Below, one piece after another: positions 1 through 10,748 of a stretch of 64,000 bases of DNA. The notes under the pieces were generated by a model. That model was not told the DNA's origin. It did not search any database and saw only the letters and a list, made by a program, of their open reading frames with translations. A program made the translations under genes and the position numbers. Each line of letters begins with the position of its first letter. Position 1 is the first letter of the stretch. The stretch spans positions 27,608,093 to 27,672,092 of the forward strand of contig CM070719.1 of NCBI GenBank assembly GCA_036346275.1. The letters run 5' to 3'. This stretch comes from Otatea glauca. Its lineage: Eukaryota; Streptophyta; Magnoliopsida; Poales; Poaceae.

Positions 1-1522
1 GCTAGGCCTTCCTCCTTTTTAGCCTTGATCTTAGAAATTTTATCGTCATCTTTCTGGCCTTCTCTAATCTGATCCTCCAGTGTTGGCTTTACTTCCAGTG
101 CGGCTACCATTCCTTGCGGCACAACTTCCAACCTTAGCTTCTGAAATTCCTTACATAGCTCTGGTTGATCTTCCATTGTCAATGTATTCGCGCTATGGCT
201 CTTTCGGCTCAGAGCATCTGCTACCACATTGGCTTTTCCGGGATGATAATGAATTCCCACATTATAATCCTTAATTAGCTCTAGCCACCTTCGCTGTCTC
301 ATATTAAGATCTTCTTGGGTGAATATGTATTTCAGGCACTTATGGTCTGTATATATCTCACATCTATTTCCTATGAGATAATGGCGCCATATCTTCAAAG
401 CATGCACTACGGCAGCTAACTCCAAATCATGTGTTGGGTAATTCACTTCATGCGGTCTTAACTGTCTCGACGCATAAGCAACGACTTTGCCTTCTTGCAT
501 TAATACACACCCCAGGCCTTGCTTTGAAGCATCGCAATAGATATCAAATCCATTCTGCACATCTGGCAACACTAACACGGGGGCTGTCGTCAAACGCTTC
601 TTCAGTTCCATGAAACTCTTCTCGCACTCTGGCGTCCATGCAAACTTCTTTTCTTTCTTCAACAACTGCGTAAGGGGTTTAGCAATTGTTGAGAATCCTT
701 CTACGAACCGACGGGTGTATCCCGCCATTCCCAGAAAACTACGGATCTGAGTAACAGACTTCGGTTGCTCCCAATGCAACACTGCATCCACTTTGCTTGG
801 GTCGACTGCCACTCCTTTAGTAGTCATTACATGACCAAGGAATTCGACTTTCTCCTTCCAAAACTCACACTTGCTAAACTTAGCATACAGCTGATGCTCT
901 CGCAGCCTCTCTAAAACCTTCCTCAGATGTTCTGCAAGCTCTTCCTCTATCTTTGAGTACACCAAGATATCGTCTATAAAGACTACAACAAACTTATCCA
1001 AATATTCCATGAAAACCTTATTCATCATGTTCATGAAATATGCTGGGGCATTTGTCAATCCAAATGACATGACTGTGAACTCATAATGTCCATATCGCGT
1101 CGAAAACGCAGTCTTAGGCACATCCTCCGCTCGGATCTTCAACTGATGGTATCCCGAACAAAGATCTATCTTGGAGAAAACTCCAGCTCCTCTTAACTGA
1201 TCAAATAAATCATCGATCCTGGGCAACGGATACTTGTTCTTGATCGTTACTTCACTAAGTGCACGATAATCAATGCACATCCTAAGACTTCCATCCTTCT
1301 TACGAACAAACAAAACCGGTGCTCCCCATGGTGATGAACTAGGTCTAATGAAACCTTTCTCTTGCAGTTCCTCAATCTGCTTTTTCATTTCCACCAACTC
1401 ATCGGTAGGCATCCGATATGGTCTCTTTGATATCGGTGCTGTACCTGGTGCTAACTCAATAACAAACTCGATATCGCGATGCGCGGCGATCCCGTAAATC
1501 TTTGGAAACACGCCCGGTATTC
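1..1522 (-). pseudogene. Gypsy-1 pol: reverse transcriptase and RNase H (partial)
   Basis: Minus-strand translation gives a gypsy RT: the FVVVFIDDIL catalytic box lies near 966-979 and TAFSTRYGHYEF near 1080-1110. It continues through the connection (RSFLGMAGYTRRF, near 725) and an RNase H with DASKQGLG near 511-534 and TDHK. The HPGKANVVADALSR linker before integrase is near 210-245. The codons I translated towards base 1 are open, so the frame runs off the window. It is out of frame with gag-protease: the gag-PR frame reads into a wrong frame near 1521-1524 and stops at 1451, while the pol frame picks up RIPGVFPKIYG. A two-base GA duplication would explain this. Products would make DNA from the element's RNA in a cytoplasmic particle. 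Confidence 0.88.
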
Positions 1523-3139
1523 TCGACTCATCGACACATCTTCCATGCTGATGGCTTTCATGCTGTTGACCACTAACTGCCCATCTCGAACTACAGTTGC
1601 GTGAAATTCTACTTTCTTGCCACTAGGGTCTTCCAAAGTTACAATCCTTCGGCCACAATCCAAAACGGCCCTATGCCTAGACAGCCAATCCATTCCAAGG
1701 ATAACGTCTAGGGATTGCGCATCTATCAAGATAAGATTCGCTAGAAATTCTATCCCATCCATAAGCAACTTAGCTCCCAAACACCCAAGGCTAGATCTAA
1801 GCTCAGATCCTGGGGCTTGGACTAAGAGCACACACTTAAGATTCACCACTTTAAATCCATTCTTGGTTGCAAAACTTTGAGAAACAAACGAATGTGAAGC
1901 TCCAAAATCAAACAAAACTGTAGCGGGTACTGAGTTAACCAGAAACTTACCCAGTACGACGTCTGTAGCCTCCTGAGCTCCATCTGCGGTGATATGGTTG
2001 ATCCTCCCACGCACTGTTGATTGCGGTGTTGCTCCAGCTTGACCTTGCGCATGATTTCCTCCTGAGGTTGGTGCCTTAGCAGGTGTTGTCCCCAAGTTGA
2101 AATGAACTGGCGTGATGCCTCCCTTCTGTGGACACCTATTAGAAAAGTGCCCTAGCTCATTGCATGTATAGCATCTTTTCACTGCAGACTGCTGACTCCC
2201 TGCTGGTGCATTGTTGCCATGTGCTGGTGTCTGAAAGTTCTGATTGGCAGGGCGAGGTGCAGGGGTTGATGTCTTATTCACGGCTGGTGGTTGGAATATG
2301 GCAAACTGCTGTGGTGACATTCTCAAACGTAGATGGTTTGGACGTCCACCCTGATTAGTCATCAAGCGCTTACGGTTTTCACCCAGCTCTTTGCGCTTAT
2401 CCTCTAGGATCAAAGCCTTATTAACTAGCTCCTGAAAATCTGGAAAATTGTGGGTGATCAGTCCCACCTGCAGTCCTGAATTTAGTCCCTTCATGAAACG
2501 AGACTGTCTAGCTTTATCTGTCGCTACGTCTTCAGGGGCATAGCGAGCTAACTGGGTAAATTTATTCAGATACTCGGCCACTGGTTGGCCTCCTTGTTTC
2601 AGAGCCCTGAACTCTTCCTTCTTGAGATCCATCATTCCTTCTGGAACATGGTATTGGCGGAAAGCGGTAGTGAACTCCTCCCAAGTAATCTCTTGCGGGG
2701 TCCCTTGTGCGGCACAATAATTTTCCCACCATTCTGCGGCGGTTCCTTCCAGTTGATGAGAAGCGTAGAGCACCTTCTCATTGCCTTCACATTGCACGAT
2801 GTGCAGCTTCTTCTCAATAGTCATAAGCCAGTCGTCGGCTTCCAAAGGGTTCACATTTCCTGAAAAAGTTGGTGGCCGAGTCCTCATGAAATCTGACAGT
2901 TTGGAGTAAGGTCGAGGTCCACCATTGTTGTTCTGAGCTGCATGGTTGTTGTTGGTTGTCGCTGCGTTGGTCATCTGCTGCATCTGCTGCATCATAGTCT
3001 GCATCAGTTGAGTCTGCGCGGCAAGAAACGCTCCCAGATTCTGCATGTCGACTGGCGGTGGTTGAGGGCTGCCTCCGTCATTGGGGTTGTCATTCAGCGC
3101 GATCCACTTCGGCACCGTTGTTCCTCGAGTATTCACCAT
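1451..3139 (-). CDS. Gypsy-1 gag-protease polyprotein
   Basis: This ORF encodes capsid/nucleocapsid and the aspartic protease. I prefer the methionine at 3139 (MVNTRG...) to the longer in-frame start at 3193, because MVNTR is a common gypsy gag beginning. A retrotransposon gag domain (AEWWENY, EFTTAFRQYHVP, ALKQGGQPVAEYLNKF) occupies roughly residues 100-260. A CCHC knuckle (CYTCNELGHFSNRC) is near residue 322. The protease is near residue 411, where the active site reads FDFGAS instead of the usual D-S/T-G, followed by DVILGMDWL. The last roughly 20 codons follow a frameshift and are not genuine pol. See the pol entry for the continuation. Confidence 0.85.
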   Translation of the reverse strand: MVNTRGTTVPKWIALNDNPNDGGSPQPPPVDMQNLGAFLAAQTQLMQTMMQQMQQMTNAATTNNNHAAQNNNGGPRPYSKLSDFMRTRPPTFSGNVNPLEADDWLMTIEKKLHIVQCEGNEKVLYASHQLEGTAAEWWENYCAAQGTPQEITWEEFTTAFRQYHVPEGMMDLKKEEFRALKQGGQPVAEYLNKFTQLARYAPEDVATDKARQSRFMKGLNSGLQVGLITHNFPDFQELVNKALILEDKRKELGENRKRLMTNQGGRPNHLRLRMSPQQFAIFQPPAVNKTSTPAPRPANQNFQTPAHGNNAPAGSQQSAVKRCYTCNELGHFSNRCPQKGGITPVHFNLGTTPAKAPTSGGNHAQGQAGATPQSTVRGRINHITADGAQEATDVVLGKFLVNSVPATVLFDFGASHSFVSQSFATKNGFKVVNLKCVLLVQAPGSELRSSLGCLGAKLLMDGIEFLANLILIDAQSLDVILGMDWLSRHRAVLDCGRRIVTLEDPSGKKVEFHATVVRDGQLVVNSMKAISMEDVSMSREYRACFQRFTGSPRIAISSLLLS

Positions 3140-3418
3140 CTGATGATTGCCTCTTGGGTTAGGAAAGGTAGATGTAGCATAGATAAGAAGCAAGAATTTC
3201 TAAAGTCGGGAGATAGGTTATACCCAAACTGAAATAATTCTTTATTTATTCTTGGTATGGCTGCTTATTTAAGCCTATAAGCTTTGCAACACATACTGCA
3301 CGCTCAGCACACAAAGAAGCAAACTAAACACGAAACCTTAACGTCAACTAAAGAGGTAAAGACTAACTTAAAGACGCGACTCAACACTCGAGTCTCAACA
3401 CAGCTCCAAGGCTGACTC

Positions 3419-4180
3419 TCACTCATCCAGCCACCCTGGCTGAGACTGATCCGGCACATACACCGACGGGTGAGCTGGCATAGGAGCGAACCTATCCTGA
3501 TGACCTACTGCTGGCTCCTCCGCAACAACAGGGTCTGCACTCTCCTCTGGCTCCCACTCTTGCTCCTTTGGATCCTCCTCGGACTCCCCAGCTAGCTCCT
3601 GAACTCCTCGAGTCACGCGCTCCAACTCGTCCTCGACCACCTCTAGGGCCTCTCCCAGCTCAGTGATCATCCCGATGGCTGAAGCACGGGTCACCTCAAG
3701 CTCCTGCTCTGCCACTCTGAGTGCCTCGTACACAGTCTCCAGCTCCTGAGTAGTCTCTCTCATATGCTCCTCCTGGGCAAGGGCGAACTCCGCAAGGTGT
3801 GTTGCAGTAGCACACTCGTCCTCCACGATCCGTCGGCTTCGGCACGCTTGAACGTCTAGGTGAAGTCGGAACACTGAGTCGTGAAGCTCGTTGGCGTAGT
3901 CACGGCAGACACGACGAAGAGCAACTCGGGCAACCTCCTGAATTGCAACCTCGTACGAGAATCTTCCGGCGGAGATGTTGATTGGCCTGCTAGCTTCCTC
4001 GTTCTCCCGAGCGTAGATAATCAGCATGCAAATAAATCCTCGGTGTACACCATTAACTGACCAGTGCCTCCTCGGTAAAGCGGACGATAGAAGCCTCAAG
4101 CGTCGAAGAACTCTCCACGGCTCCATGGCGTAGCCGCCGGTGACTCCTCGAAGGTTGGAGCGATCGGCATCGCTCCACAA
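3419..4180 (-). CDS. Extra ORF between PBS and gag of Gypsy-1, coiled-coil protein of unknown function
   Basis: This 253-residue open frame lies in the sense orientation between the PBS (4364-4375) and gag (3139), where most gypsy elements have only an untranslated leader. The true start is uncertain: an internal methionine (MLIIYAREN) near residue 52 may be better than the first. Residues about 60-120 are rich in Arg, Ala and Glu. Residues about 120-200 are a long heptad-like, Glu-rich stretch (EELETVYEAL-type pattern) predicted to be coiled coil. The tail is acidic (EEDPKEQEWEPEES) and ends Pro-rich with QPGWLDE. I see no protease, RT, integrase, zinc knuckle or membrane segment. It could be an accessory element protein, a captured host fragment or a chance ORF; the length and low complexity of the coiled coil leave this open. 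Confidence 0.5.
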   Translation of the reverse strand: MWSDADRSNLRGVTGGYAMEPWRVLRRLRLLSSALPRRHWSVNGVHRGFICMLIIYARENEEASRPINISAGRFSYEVAIQEVARVALRRVCRDYANELHDSVFRLHLDVQACRSRRIVEDECATATHLAEFALAQEEHMRETTQELETVYEALRVAEQELEVTRASAIGMITELGEALEVVEDELERVTRGVQELAGESEEDPKEQEWEPEESADPVVAEEPAVGHQDRFAPMPAHPSVYVPDQSQPGWLDE

Positions 4181-4363
4181 GAACTTTGAATAAGTTCTCC
4201 ACCAAACGGCAAGTAAAGCGGTAAATTCAGCAAAGGCGAGAAGTAGAGAATGAGATGAGTCAAGAGTGTTTTATTAGTCAAGTTTAAATTTTCTTTAGAA
4301 AATAGTTTTGGACACACACAGGACACCTCCATACTATCTAGGGCCAAGACCTACAGTCAGTAT

Positions 4364-4375
4364 GCTCTGATACCA
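4364..4375 (-). other. Primer binding site of Gypsy-1
   Basis: The plus strand reads GCTCTGATACCA, so the minus strand reads TGGTATCAGAGC, complementary to the 3' end of plant initiator tRNA-Met. It lies four bases inside the LTR end at 4380, where minus-strand cDNA synthesis would be primed. Confidence 0.9.
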
Positions 4376-4379
4376 CCTC

Positions 4380-7300
4380 TGTAAGGACCCGAATCCACTG
4401 ATTCGAACCCACTGTGTTCACCGTACTAGTCCCAGGATCAACGCTAGTGCACACAGCTTAACATTGGTACATATCACATCATACTCAACGATAATAGAAA
4501 TAATAGTACATTTATTGATATAGCTAAATGTATGATCTTATGACCAACTTACATTATTAAGCCACGCAGGGCAAGACTGAAAATATAAGCTAATAATTAA
4601 GCGTGGATGTAAGAAAACGTAGATAGCTCATCGGTTCACCACAGGCAACCGACAAGGTTCGGACCCTAATGACTCGTGTCTTCCTGGACATCCTCTTCCA
4701 ACACAGGTGTAGATTCTTCAACTGTTGATTATTGTTGTTTGGCAAGGGTGAGTACTTAAAGCACTCAACAAATTGTGCACAGAATGCAATTCTAGGTATC
4801 TATATGTAAGGCTTATTCCAATGGATAGACTATCATGGCTATTTTGCAATAAGCAGCATTTATGAACAAATATAATAAATAGATTGTAAAGACTGTAAAA
4901 CAAATAACAATAATAAATAAGTTCAGTATTTCTCAAGTAAACTAAGTTTCCAATCCTAAGTCAATTTCCACTTTCCATGGCATCCTGCCATCCCAACCAA
5001 GTTGTCCAATTAATTAAGCTAACCCTTAACTGTAATTCCCGAGCATTGCTCAATACCGCGAGCACGGCTATCCGAATAGTTTCACACTCTGCAGAGGTTA
5101 TGCACTTTACCCACGTGATACAACCAAACACCACCAAGGCGAGTGATTATAACAAAGCCTTTACAATGCGCTGCCTTAACCCGATACCACCTGCTAAGGT
5201 TTCAACACTGGTGGGACTGGTTACCACATCCAGGGCCCCCCTCTTGCGCCATGTGAATTAATCCATAACTCGGGAGTAAGGTTTCAACATTTGGTCAAAG
5301 GCTTGCAAGGTTAAATCATTAGAGTGATCAAGGCAAGACATCCACATACCCTCTGCCCATCGGGCCCACCTTGGCATCCTCGCCCCTTGTCACTTGCCCC
5401 AATCTAAATGATTATCACCCAGTTGATTACCAAGCACCACGTGCTATCAACAATTCAACATCGTTGCGTGACATGACTCGCCACAACAACTCAATCTCAT
5501 CGTGTGATCCCACATTACACACAAGTTCATAACATTGTTCCATATTCCATTAATCAAGATTAATTATCAATGATTCCAACACATGTGATGACGTGGCATG
5601 GCTAAGCAACTAATACGGACTAACCATCCCATGTTGATTATAATTACTAACCAACTATATTGAACCAATCTAGGGTGACAATAGATCATGGCATACAATG
5701 ACAAGGTAGGGTATAAATCAATCTGGTATATTAGCTAAGCCCCATTTAATTTGAAGCAATTGTATACTTGAAATAATATGCAATAGGGTAAAACAATTAT
5801 AGCAATTTTATAAACATGGGTTCAACATGATCAAAGCACAACTTACCTTGGAATAGGTCCTGATCTTGATCTGAAGCTTGCTCTTGAGTTGCTGGATATT
5901 CCTCCGAAGCGTTGCACAATTCAACGTCTACGCGTACCGAAGGATAAAGCAAATAAATACTAAAACAGAGAGAAAATGAACTCCAAAAATAAAATAAAAT
6001 TCACCATTAAATATATCTCAATTTTACAAATTTTTAGAAATTTGAATCACTCAAATCCGAGTTACGATGCAAAATATATAGCCTTTTGAAGTTTGAAATA
6101 AATACTGAAATATCAAAAATTAGAAAATCAGAATTAACATATTTATTTTTAAACTGAAAATAGGTTTATTGCGTCATCATGACGTCATGCTGGCGTCAGC
6201 CCAGACCCGAACCAATCGGGTGTTGCCACGCATCTCGGTGCATAGACCCGGTCCACGGGACCGCCTCTGGTCTACCGCAGACCCGGTCCACGACGCCTCG
6301 GCGCCTGCGCCCGACACGCGGCTGCACACGACTGGTTGCGGCGACGGCGCAATCTGGTGCAACCAGATCCCATCGGACGGCTACGGCAAGGAAGCACGTG
6401 GCTACGTCTCGGTTCGTCCGATCAGATCCAACGGCGAAGGGCACGGCTGGCGACGACGACCTTCACGCAGCGGCGCCATTGACGGACTCGGAGAAGACGA
6501 CGAACCCGACGGCGTTCTGACGATAATCCGGCGATGAAACCTTAGCGATTCGACGCGAAGCTCCTCGGTGAACCCAGATCTGGAACCAACGCGGTGGAGA
6601 ACAGCTTGACGGCGACGATCCACGGCAAAAACCACGGCGGCTACAAGCTTCGACTCCAACGAGTTTTCTTGCGCTCACCACGACGTTCCTCGCCAAACGG
6701 GTCCGACCAAAGTGCGCGGCGGCTGACGAAGAACCTCGGGCTACTACCCCTCCCTTTTATAGCCTCAGCAAACGTGCTCAAAAGGGAACCCTAGATCCTA
6801 CCGGCGGCGGAGGCGTATCGGCGGCGGACTCCGAGTCCTTCGCGAACACGACAACCCCCTGCCACCCGATCTGCTACCAACGGCCAGGATCACTCCCGGG
6901 ATGATACGATCCGAACCGATCTTTCCAAAACTAATGGCGCGATCTTTCCCTTCCCGAATCGGTACGATGTGAACGGCACCGCCCGATCTTGATCTGATGG
7001 CCAAGACGTGAACACTCACGTGGCGATCTCCAGGCCACTGGATTCAAATCAAACGGCTACGGGCTAGGGTTTCCGACGACGACCTCGCGGGCTGACTGGG
7101 CCGCCAGAAGCGGGCTTCACGCGCACAGTATTGGGCTTCGGCCCAATACTGTTCAAAAGGATTTTAAAAATTTATTAATTTAAATAATTCTAGAAATTCA
7201 TTTAATTGGTTTTAGGCAAATAAATTATCATGAAAAATCCCAGAAAATTCCCAAAAATACTTTGAGACATTCTGGACTTAAATAAAATATTTTTGGTAAA

Positions 7301-7467
7301 ACTTTATTTTGACTTTGCACAAATTTAAATAGATTTGAATAAAAGGTTAATATTCTTAATTTGAAATTAAATCAAATAAATCCAAATAAATCCAAATAAA
7401 TTCCAAAAAATCATAAATGCACATTTAAGCAATAAAATAATATTTGAGCAAATTTTGGGGTGTTATA
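4380..7467 (-). repeat. 5' LTR of Gypsy-1 (about 3.1 kb)
   Basis: On the plus strand the LTR runs from TGTAAGGACC (4380) to GGGGTGTTATA (7467). The inner border is set by the adjacent PBS. The outer terminus should end in CA; here TGTTACA appears to have become TGTTATA. It is homologous to the solo LTR at 16966-20034 (shared AGGATC..ACGCTAGTGCACACAG near 4435 and 17020; AACGTCTACGCG near 5925). The region 6170-6800 is GC-rich and holds ORFs in several frames, but I see no recognisable protein, so I treat them as chance ORFs in the transcribed LTR. Confidence 0.85.
6754..6761 (-). promoter_or_regulatory. TATA box in the Gypsy-1 LTR
   Basis: On the minus strand the sequence is TATAAAAG in a GC-rich setting about 0.7 kb inside the LTR start. 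This position fits the U3/R boundary, with transcription running leftwards through R-U5 into the leader and gag. Confidence 0.6.
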
Positions 7468-7748
7468 ATAACATATATGGGTAAAACTACAAGTTTTGGC
7501 AACAAGCATAGCTCATTCATATCATCATATTGTAAACAATCAATATGAAACCATTACAACAATGGTGACAGAATTTTAATGGGCTTCTACTCATCAACTA
7601 CGACATGATGATTTCTAATACAATTCAATGTACTAAAATTCGAACAATGAGGTAGCAAGCTATGGGTATCACACATATCAGGAAAATTTGATGGTGCTGC
7701 AAATGAAACAAGCTGTTGCATACAACTAGGATTGCCCAAAACAGCAAA

Positions 7749-8427
7749 CTACAATTCAGCAAGTTTATCACAAGTTATGCATATTCCGTAAACAAGAAAC
7801 TTGCCATCTATGCCATAATGTCCAAATAAATTAAATTTAAAACAGTAGGTATATGTGCTAGATAAAGACTTAAGAGATGAAATTTTAGAAATCTTATTCG
7901 TAGCACAATTCAAGCTAATAGGCTCATTCAACATGATATAGCACAAAACAGTGGCAGGGGATATTCTAGCTATCACTTCCTTATGCGTAATCAGCACCAC
8001 ATGATCAAAATTATAAGCATGAAATTCATCACATGGTTCTACAATTGTGGCACAAGATGATAACTCACTAGAATTAAGTACAGCGGGAATATACTCACAA
8101 ATTTGCTCCCTTTCTTGCTGTAAAATCATATTTGTACTATGGTCATTAGCGTCCGCCTCAAAAGAAGTAGGTACCACAAAACTTTCACTTGATAACAAAG
8201 GTTTTTCAACTTGTAGCTCCCTTTCTTCAAAAGTAACGTGCATATTACATGGAACAGCAACAACAGAAGTAGATTGGATTATGTTAGTAGAATCATCCTC
8301 ACATGTGCTATCCTCTACTTCACTTGAATTTCCTGGTATTTCTTTCGTATGCTCGAGGTGTATGCTCTCATTAAGGTTTGATGCAGTGCATGCAATAGAA
8401 GTAGCATTTAACTCTATAGGAGCTTGA
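7749..8427 (-). pseudogene. Gypsy-2 region downstream of gag
   Basis: A minus-strand frame continues from the gag region through this interval. The longest clean part is 164 codons (8243-7749). It is Ser/Glu rich at first (near 8427-8100), then hydrophobic and Cys-containing (ISLNCATNKISK near 7900). I recognise no enzyme domain and no CCHC knuckle. Its place after gag in the same orientation suggests a lineage-specific gag C-terminus or spacer. A real function is uncertain. Confidence 0.45.
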
Positions 8428-8429
8428 AC

Positions 8430-9076
8430 TGTGGTTGATTGTCTTCTCTATATTTTTCTTTCAGCTTCACATGAAAGATTAAGCAAACATGACATATAAT
8501 TGAATTCTTTACAAGATATCATGATCTGAATATCAAAATCTAGTCCACAATAAAAGTTATTCATCCGAGTCTTTCTGGTCTCTTCTAACCCACAACGCAA
8601 ATATCTACTCTAAAATTCTTGTAGTATTCATCCACAGTTTTACTACCTTGTTCTAGACATTGCAATTCATTCTGTAATTAGCGAGCAACATATGAAGGAA
8701 CAAATCTAGCTCTCATAATTTTCTTCAATTTAATCCATGTGCTAGGGATGTCCTGATTTTTACGCATATAATCATTCCACTAAAGAGCACCAAAATTAGT
8801 AAATCCACTAGTAACAACACTAACCTTATCATGCTCAGGAATTCCATGTTTATCAAATGATTGTACTACAGCTAATTCCCAAGTAAGATAACCTTCAGGA
8901 TCATATTTACCACGAAAAATCGGTACGGTGAACTTATTTTTGACACGTGTGCTATGCCGTTGTACCTCCTATGGTGGTGAAACTATACTCGTACGTTCTT
9001 CATATCTCGGAGTGTGAATTACCTATTCTCCTAGGATGCTGTTGGCCCAAGCACTACGACGTTGAGAACCTGCCAT
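8430..9076 (-). pseudogene. Gypsy-2 gag (decayed)
   Basis: Minus-strand translation from the ATG at 9076 begins MAGSQRRSAW and carries gag retrotransposon motifs: FRGKYDPEGYLTWE, ALxWNDYMRKNQD, TWIKLKKIMRARFVPSY, LEQGSKTVDEYYKNF and, after a frameshift, FDIQIMISCKEFNYMSCLLNL. The same RARFVP and EEYYKEM motifs occur in Gypsy-3. At least five in-frame stops are visible (two TAG early, TAG before the WND motif, TAA after VPSYVAR, TAG before the frameshift). No intact product is possible. Confidence 0.75.
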
Positions 9077-10734
9077 TGTTAGTGAAGATAAGAAATAAAT
9101 CATAAGTATAATGATCCTATCACTACATAGGATGTGGTGAAAAGTCGCTAACTCTCAAGCTTTAACCAAAGCTCTTACAAGTTTTTACCGTGCAGCAAGT
9201 GTTGTCGACCGTTGGCGGTGTCAAAAGTTCTTCGAAGCTTGGATAAAGCGATTGCCAAGGCATCGAACAAACATACGAGGGAGAATATATGGAGCTAGGT
9301 AGGCTATACTTATTTCCTATGCAATCTGATAATTCTAGTTATTGTAATGATAAGTAATAACCCAAACTCTAATTCATAAATCCTAGTTACCGATCACAAG
9401 GATATAAGCGAATTTCAAGACAACACAAGCGCAAAGATAATAGTACCTATGCAATCAAGGAATGAGTTATAAAATATAAGTGAGGCACCAAAAGTTCTAT
9501 TGCACAAGTCGTAGAGAGACGCTAACTAATTGCTTCAAAAATGTAAAAAGGGCACAAGATTGCTCAATAATTAATACAATTGCACAATCTGAAAATAATT
9601 AATACAAATTAGGGTTTTACTCAATGTAGTGCGACCGGTCACTATATTCTTTCTTTTCTTTCTTCTTGTTATGTTTTGGCCTTTTGGCTCTTTCTTTCTC
9701 TTTTCTTTCTTTGGATGACTTTCAGCCAACACTAGTATAAAAAAAGTTTTGGAATCCCTAACTTGATTTTACATATGATAATTCAGGATTATGCAATGTA
9801 TTAAGTAGAGCAGCCCCAAGCATTATCAAATAGCTAGTCTCAATTGGGATCAAAGTATTCATAAAGTATGAATTGGTTCCCAAAGGTATATGTACTGATA
9901 TTTTTGGGGTTTTATGGTTTGTGGATGTTACTGGACTCAACCAACTCAAAGGAACAAAGCTAGAACACAAATTGAAGCAAGAAACCTAAATTCGGCCAGA
10001 ACAGTGCAACAAATTTGTCACCACAATTAAAGTATGAAAATGACCGAATCTGGTTTTCTCACAATGTAATAAATTGAAGGCAATGTTCTATGCTTTAAAA
10101 CAAGTATACGAACACACAATTTGGAGCTCGTATATAGAAGTTATAGCAAAAACACTGAGGTGCACAGATTTGAACTAAATTCAGCCGATCTGACCAAATC
10201 CGAATCCGAATCTGAATCAAATTCGGTTTGAAAGATTGCGAATCACAAAGGGCACCCAAAAATGTTTTTGTAGAGGACTCTTCAAGGATTCAGGAAAGTA
10301 CAAAAACTTCTCAATCGGAGTTGGGACGTGAGAATTGTGATTAAAATACCGAACCGATCTAGATTAGAAGTACAACTTGCTTCACCAACTTTGACGTCCA
10401 AATTAAACTAACTTGGATCCAGAATTAGAGTCTGTGCCCAACTAGGTTTTGTAGAACTCGTTCCAAGGTTTCAAGAAAGTACAAGAACACTAGAATCCGA
10501 GCTCGTATGCGAAAGTTATGAATAAAATAATGTACTGGATAGATTGAAATAAAAGCTACGCGAAGGAGAAACGATCAGCAACTAAAACAAGGATTCTAAT
10601 GGATCAAAACCTAACAAAACTCACTAAAATACCAGATCGAATCTAAAAGTTGAATTTTTGTAGAGTAATGTTTAATTTAGGATAGAAAACAAAAACTAAT
10701 CTAAGGTACTGAATCCTACACCGAGCAACCTAGC
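9077..10734 (-). other. Leader of Gypsy-2
   Basis: This 1.65-kb stretch lies between gag and the PBS. It is AT-rich with a pyrimidine-rich run near 9645-9720. No ORF in it looks real and I recognise no domain. Confidence 0.5.
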
Positions 10735-10746
10735 GCTCTGATACCA
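10735..10746 (-). other. Primer binding site of Gypsy-2
   Basis: Plus-strand GCTCTGATACCA is the complement of TGGTATCAGAGC, the initiator tRNA-Met primer site. It lies directly beside the LTR border at about 10749. Confidence 0.85.
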
Positions 10747-10748
10747 CT

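Larger units (their letters stand above)
1..7467 (-). mobile_element. Gypsy-1: Ty3/gypsy LTR retrotransposon, cut by the left window edge
   Basis: Read on the minus strand the order is 5' LTR (7467-4380), PBS (4375-4364), leader with an extra ORF, gag, protease, reverse transcriptase and RNase H. Integrase and the 3' LTR lie beyond the left edge. The protease-RT-RNase H order is that of Ty3/gypsy. The 3.1-kb LTR and the pol motifs resemble Del/Tekay-type chromoviruses, but no chromodomain can be checked because the integrase C-terminus is missing. The element sits in the decayed Gypsy-2, whose gag side continues at 7473. The five bases after the LTR are ATAAC; the matching target duplication would be off-window. 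Apart from one frameshift near 1521-1524 I saw no stop in the parts translated, so it looks younger than Gypsy-2. Confidence 0.9.

Noticed and set aside
4364..4375. GCTCTGATACCA as part of a tRNA gene
   Set aside because: Only the 3' end is matched and it sits beside an LTR; it is a primer site. No complete tRNA gene was seen in the window.
6169..7019. Overlapping ORFs on both strands in the GC-rich part of the Gypsy-1 LTR
   Set aside because: Open frames in several phases at once reflect base composition. No domain is recognisable, and the TATA box places them in transcribed LTR sequence.
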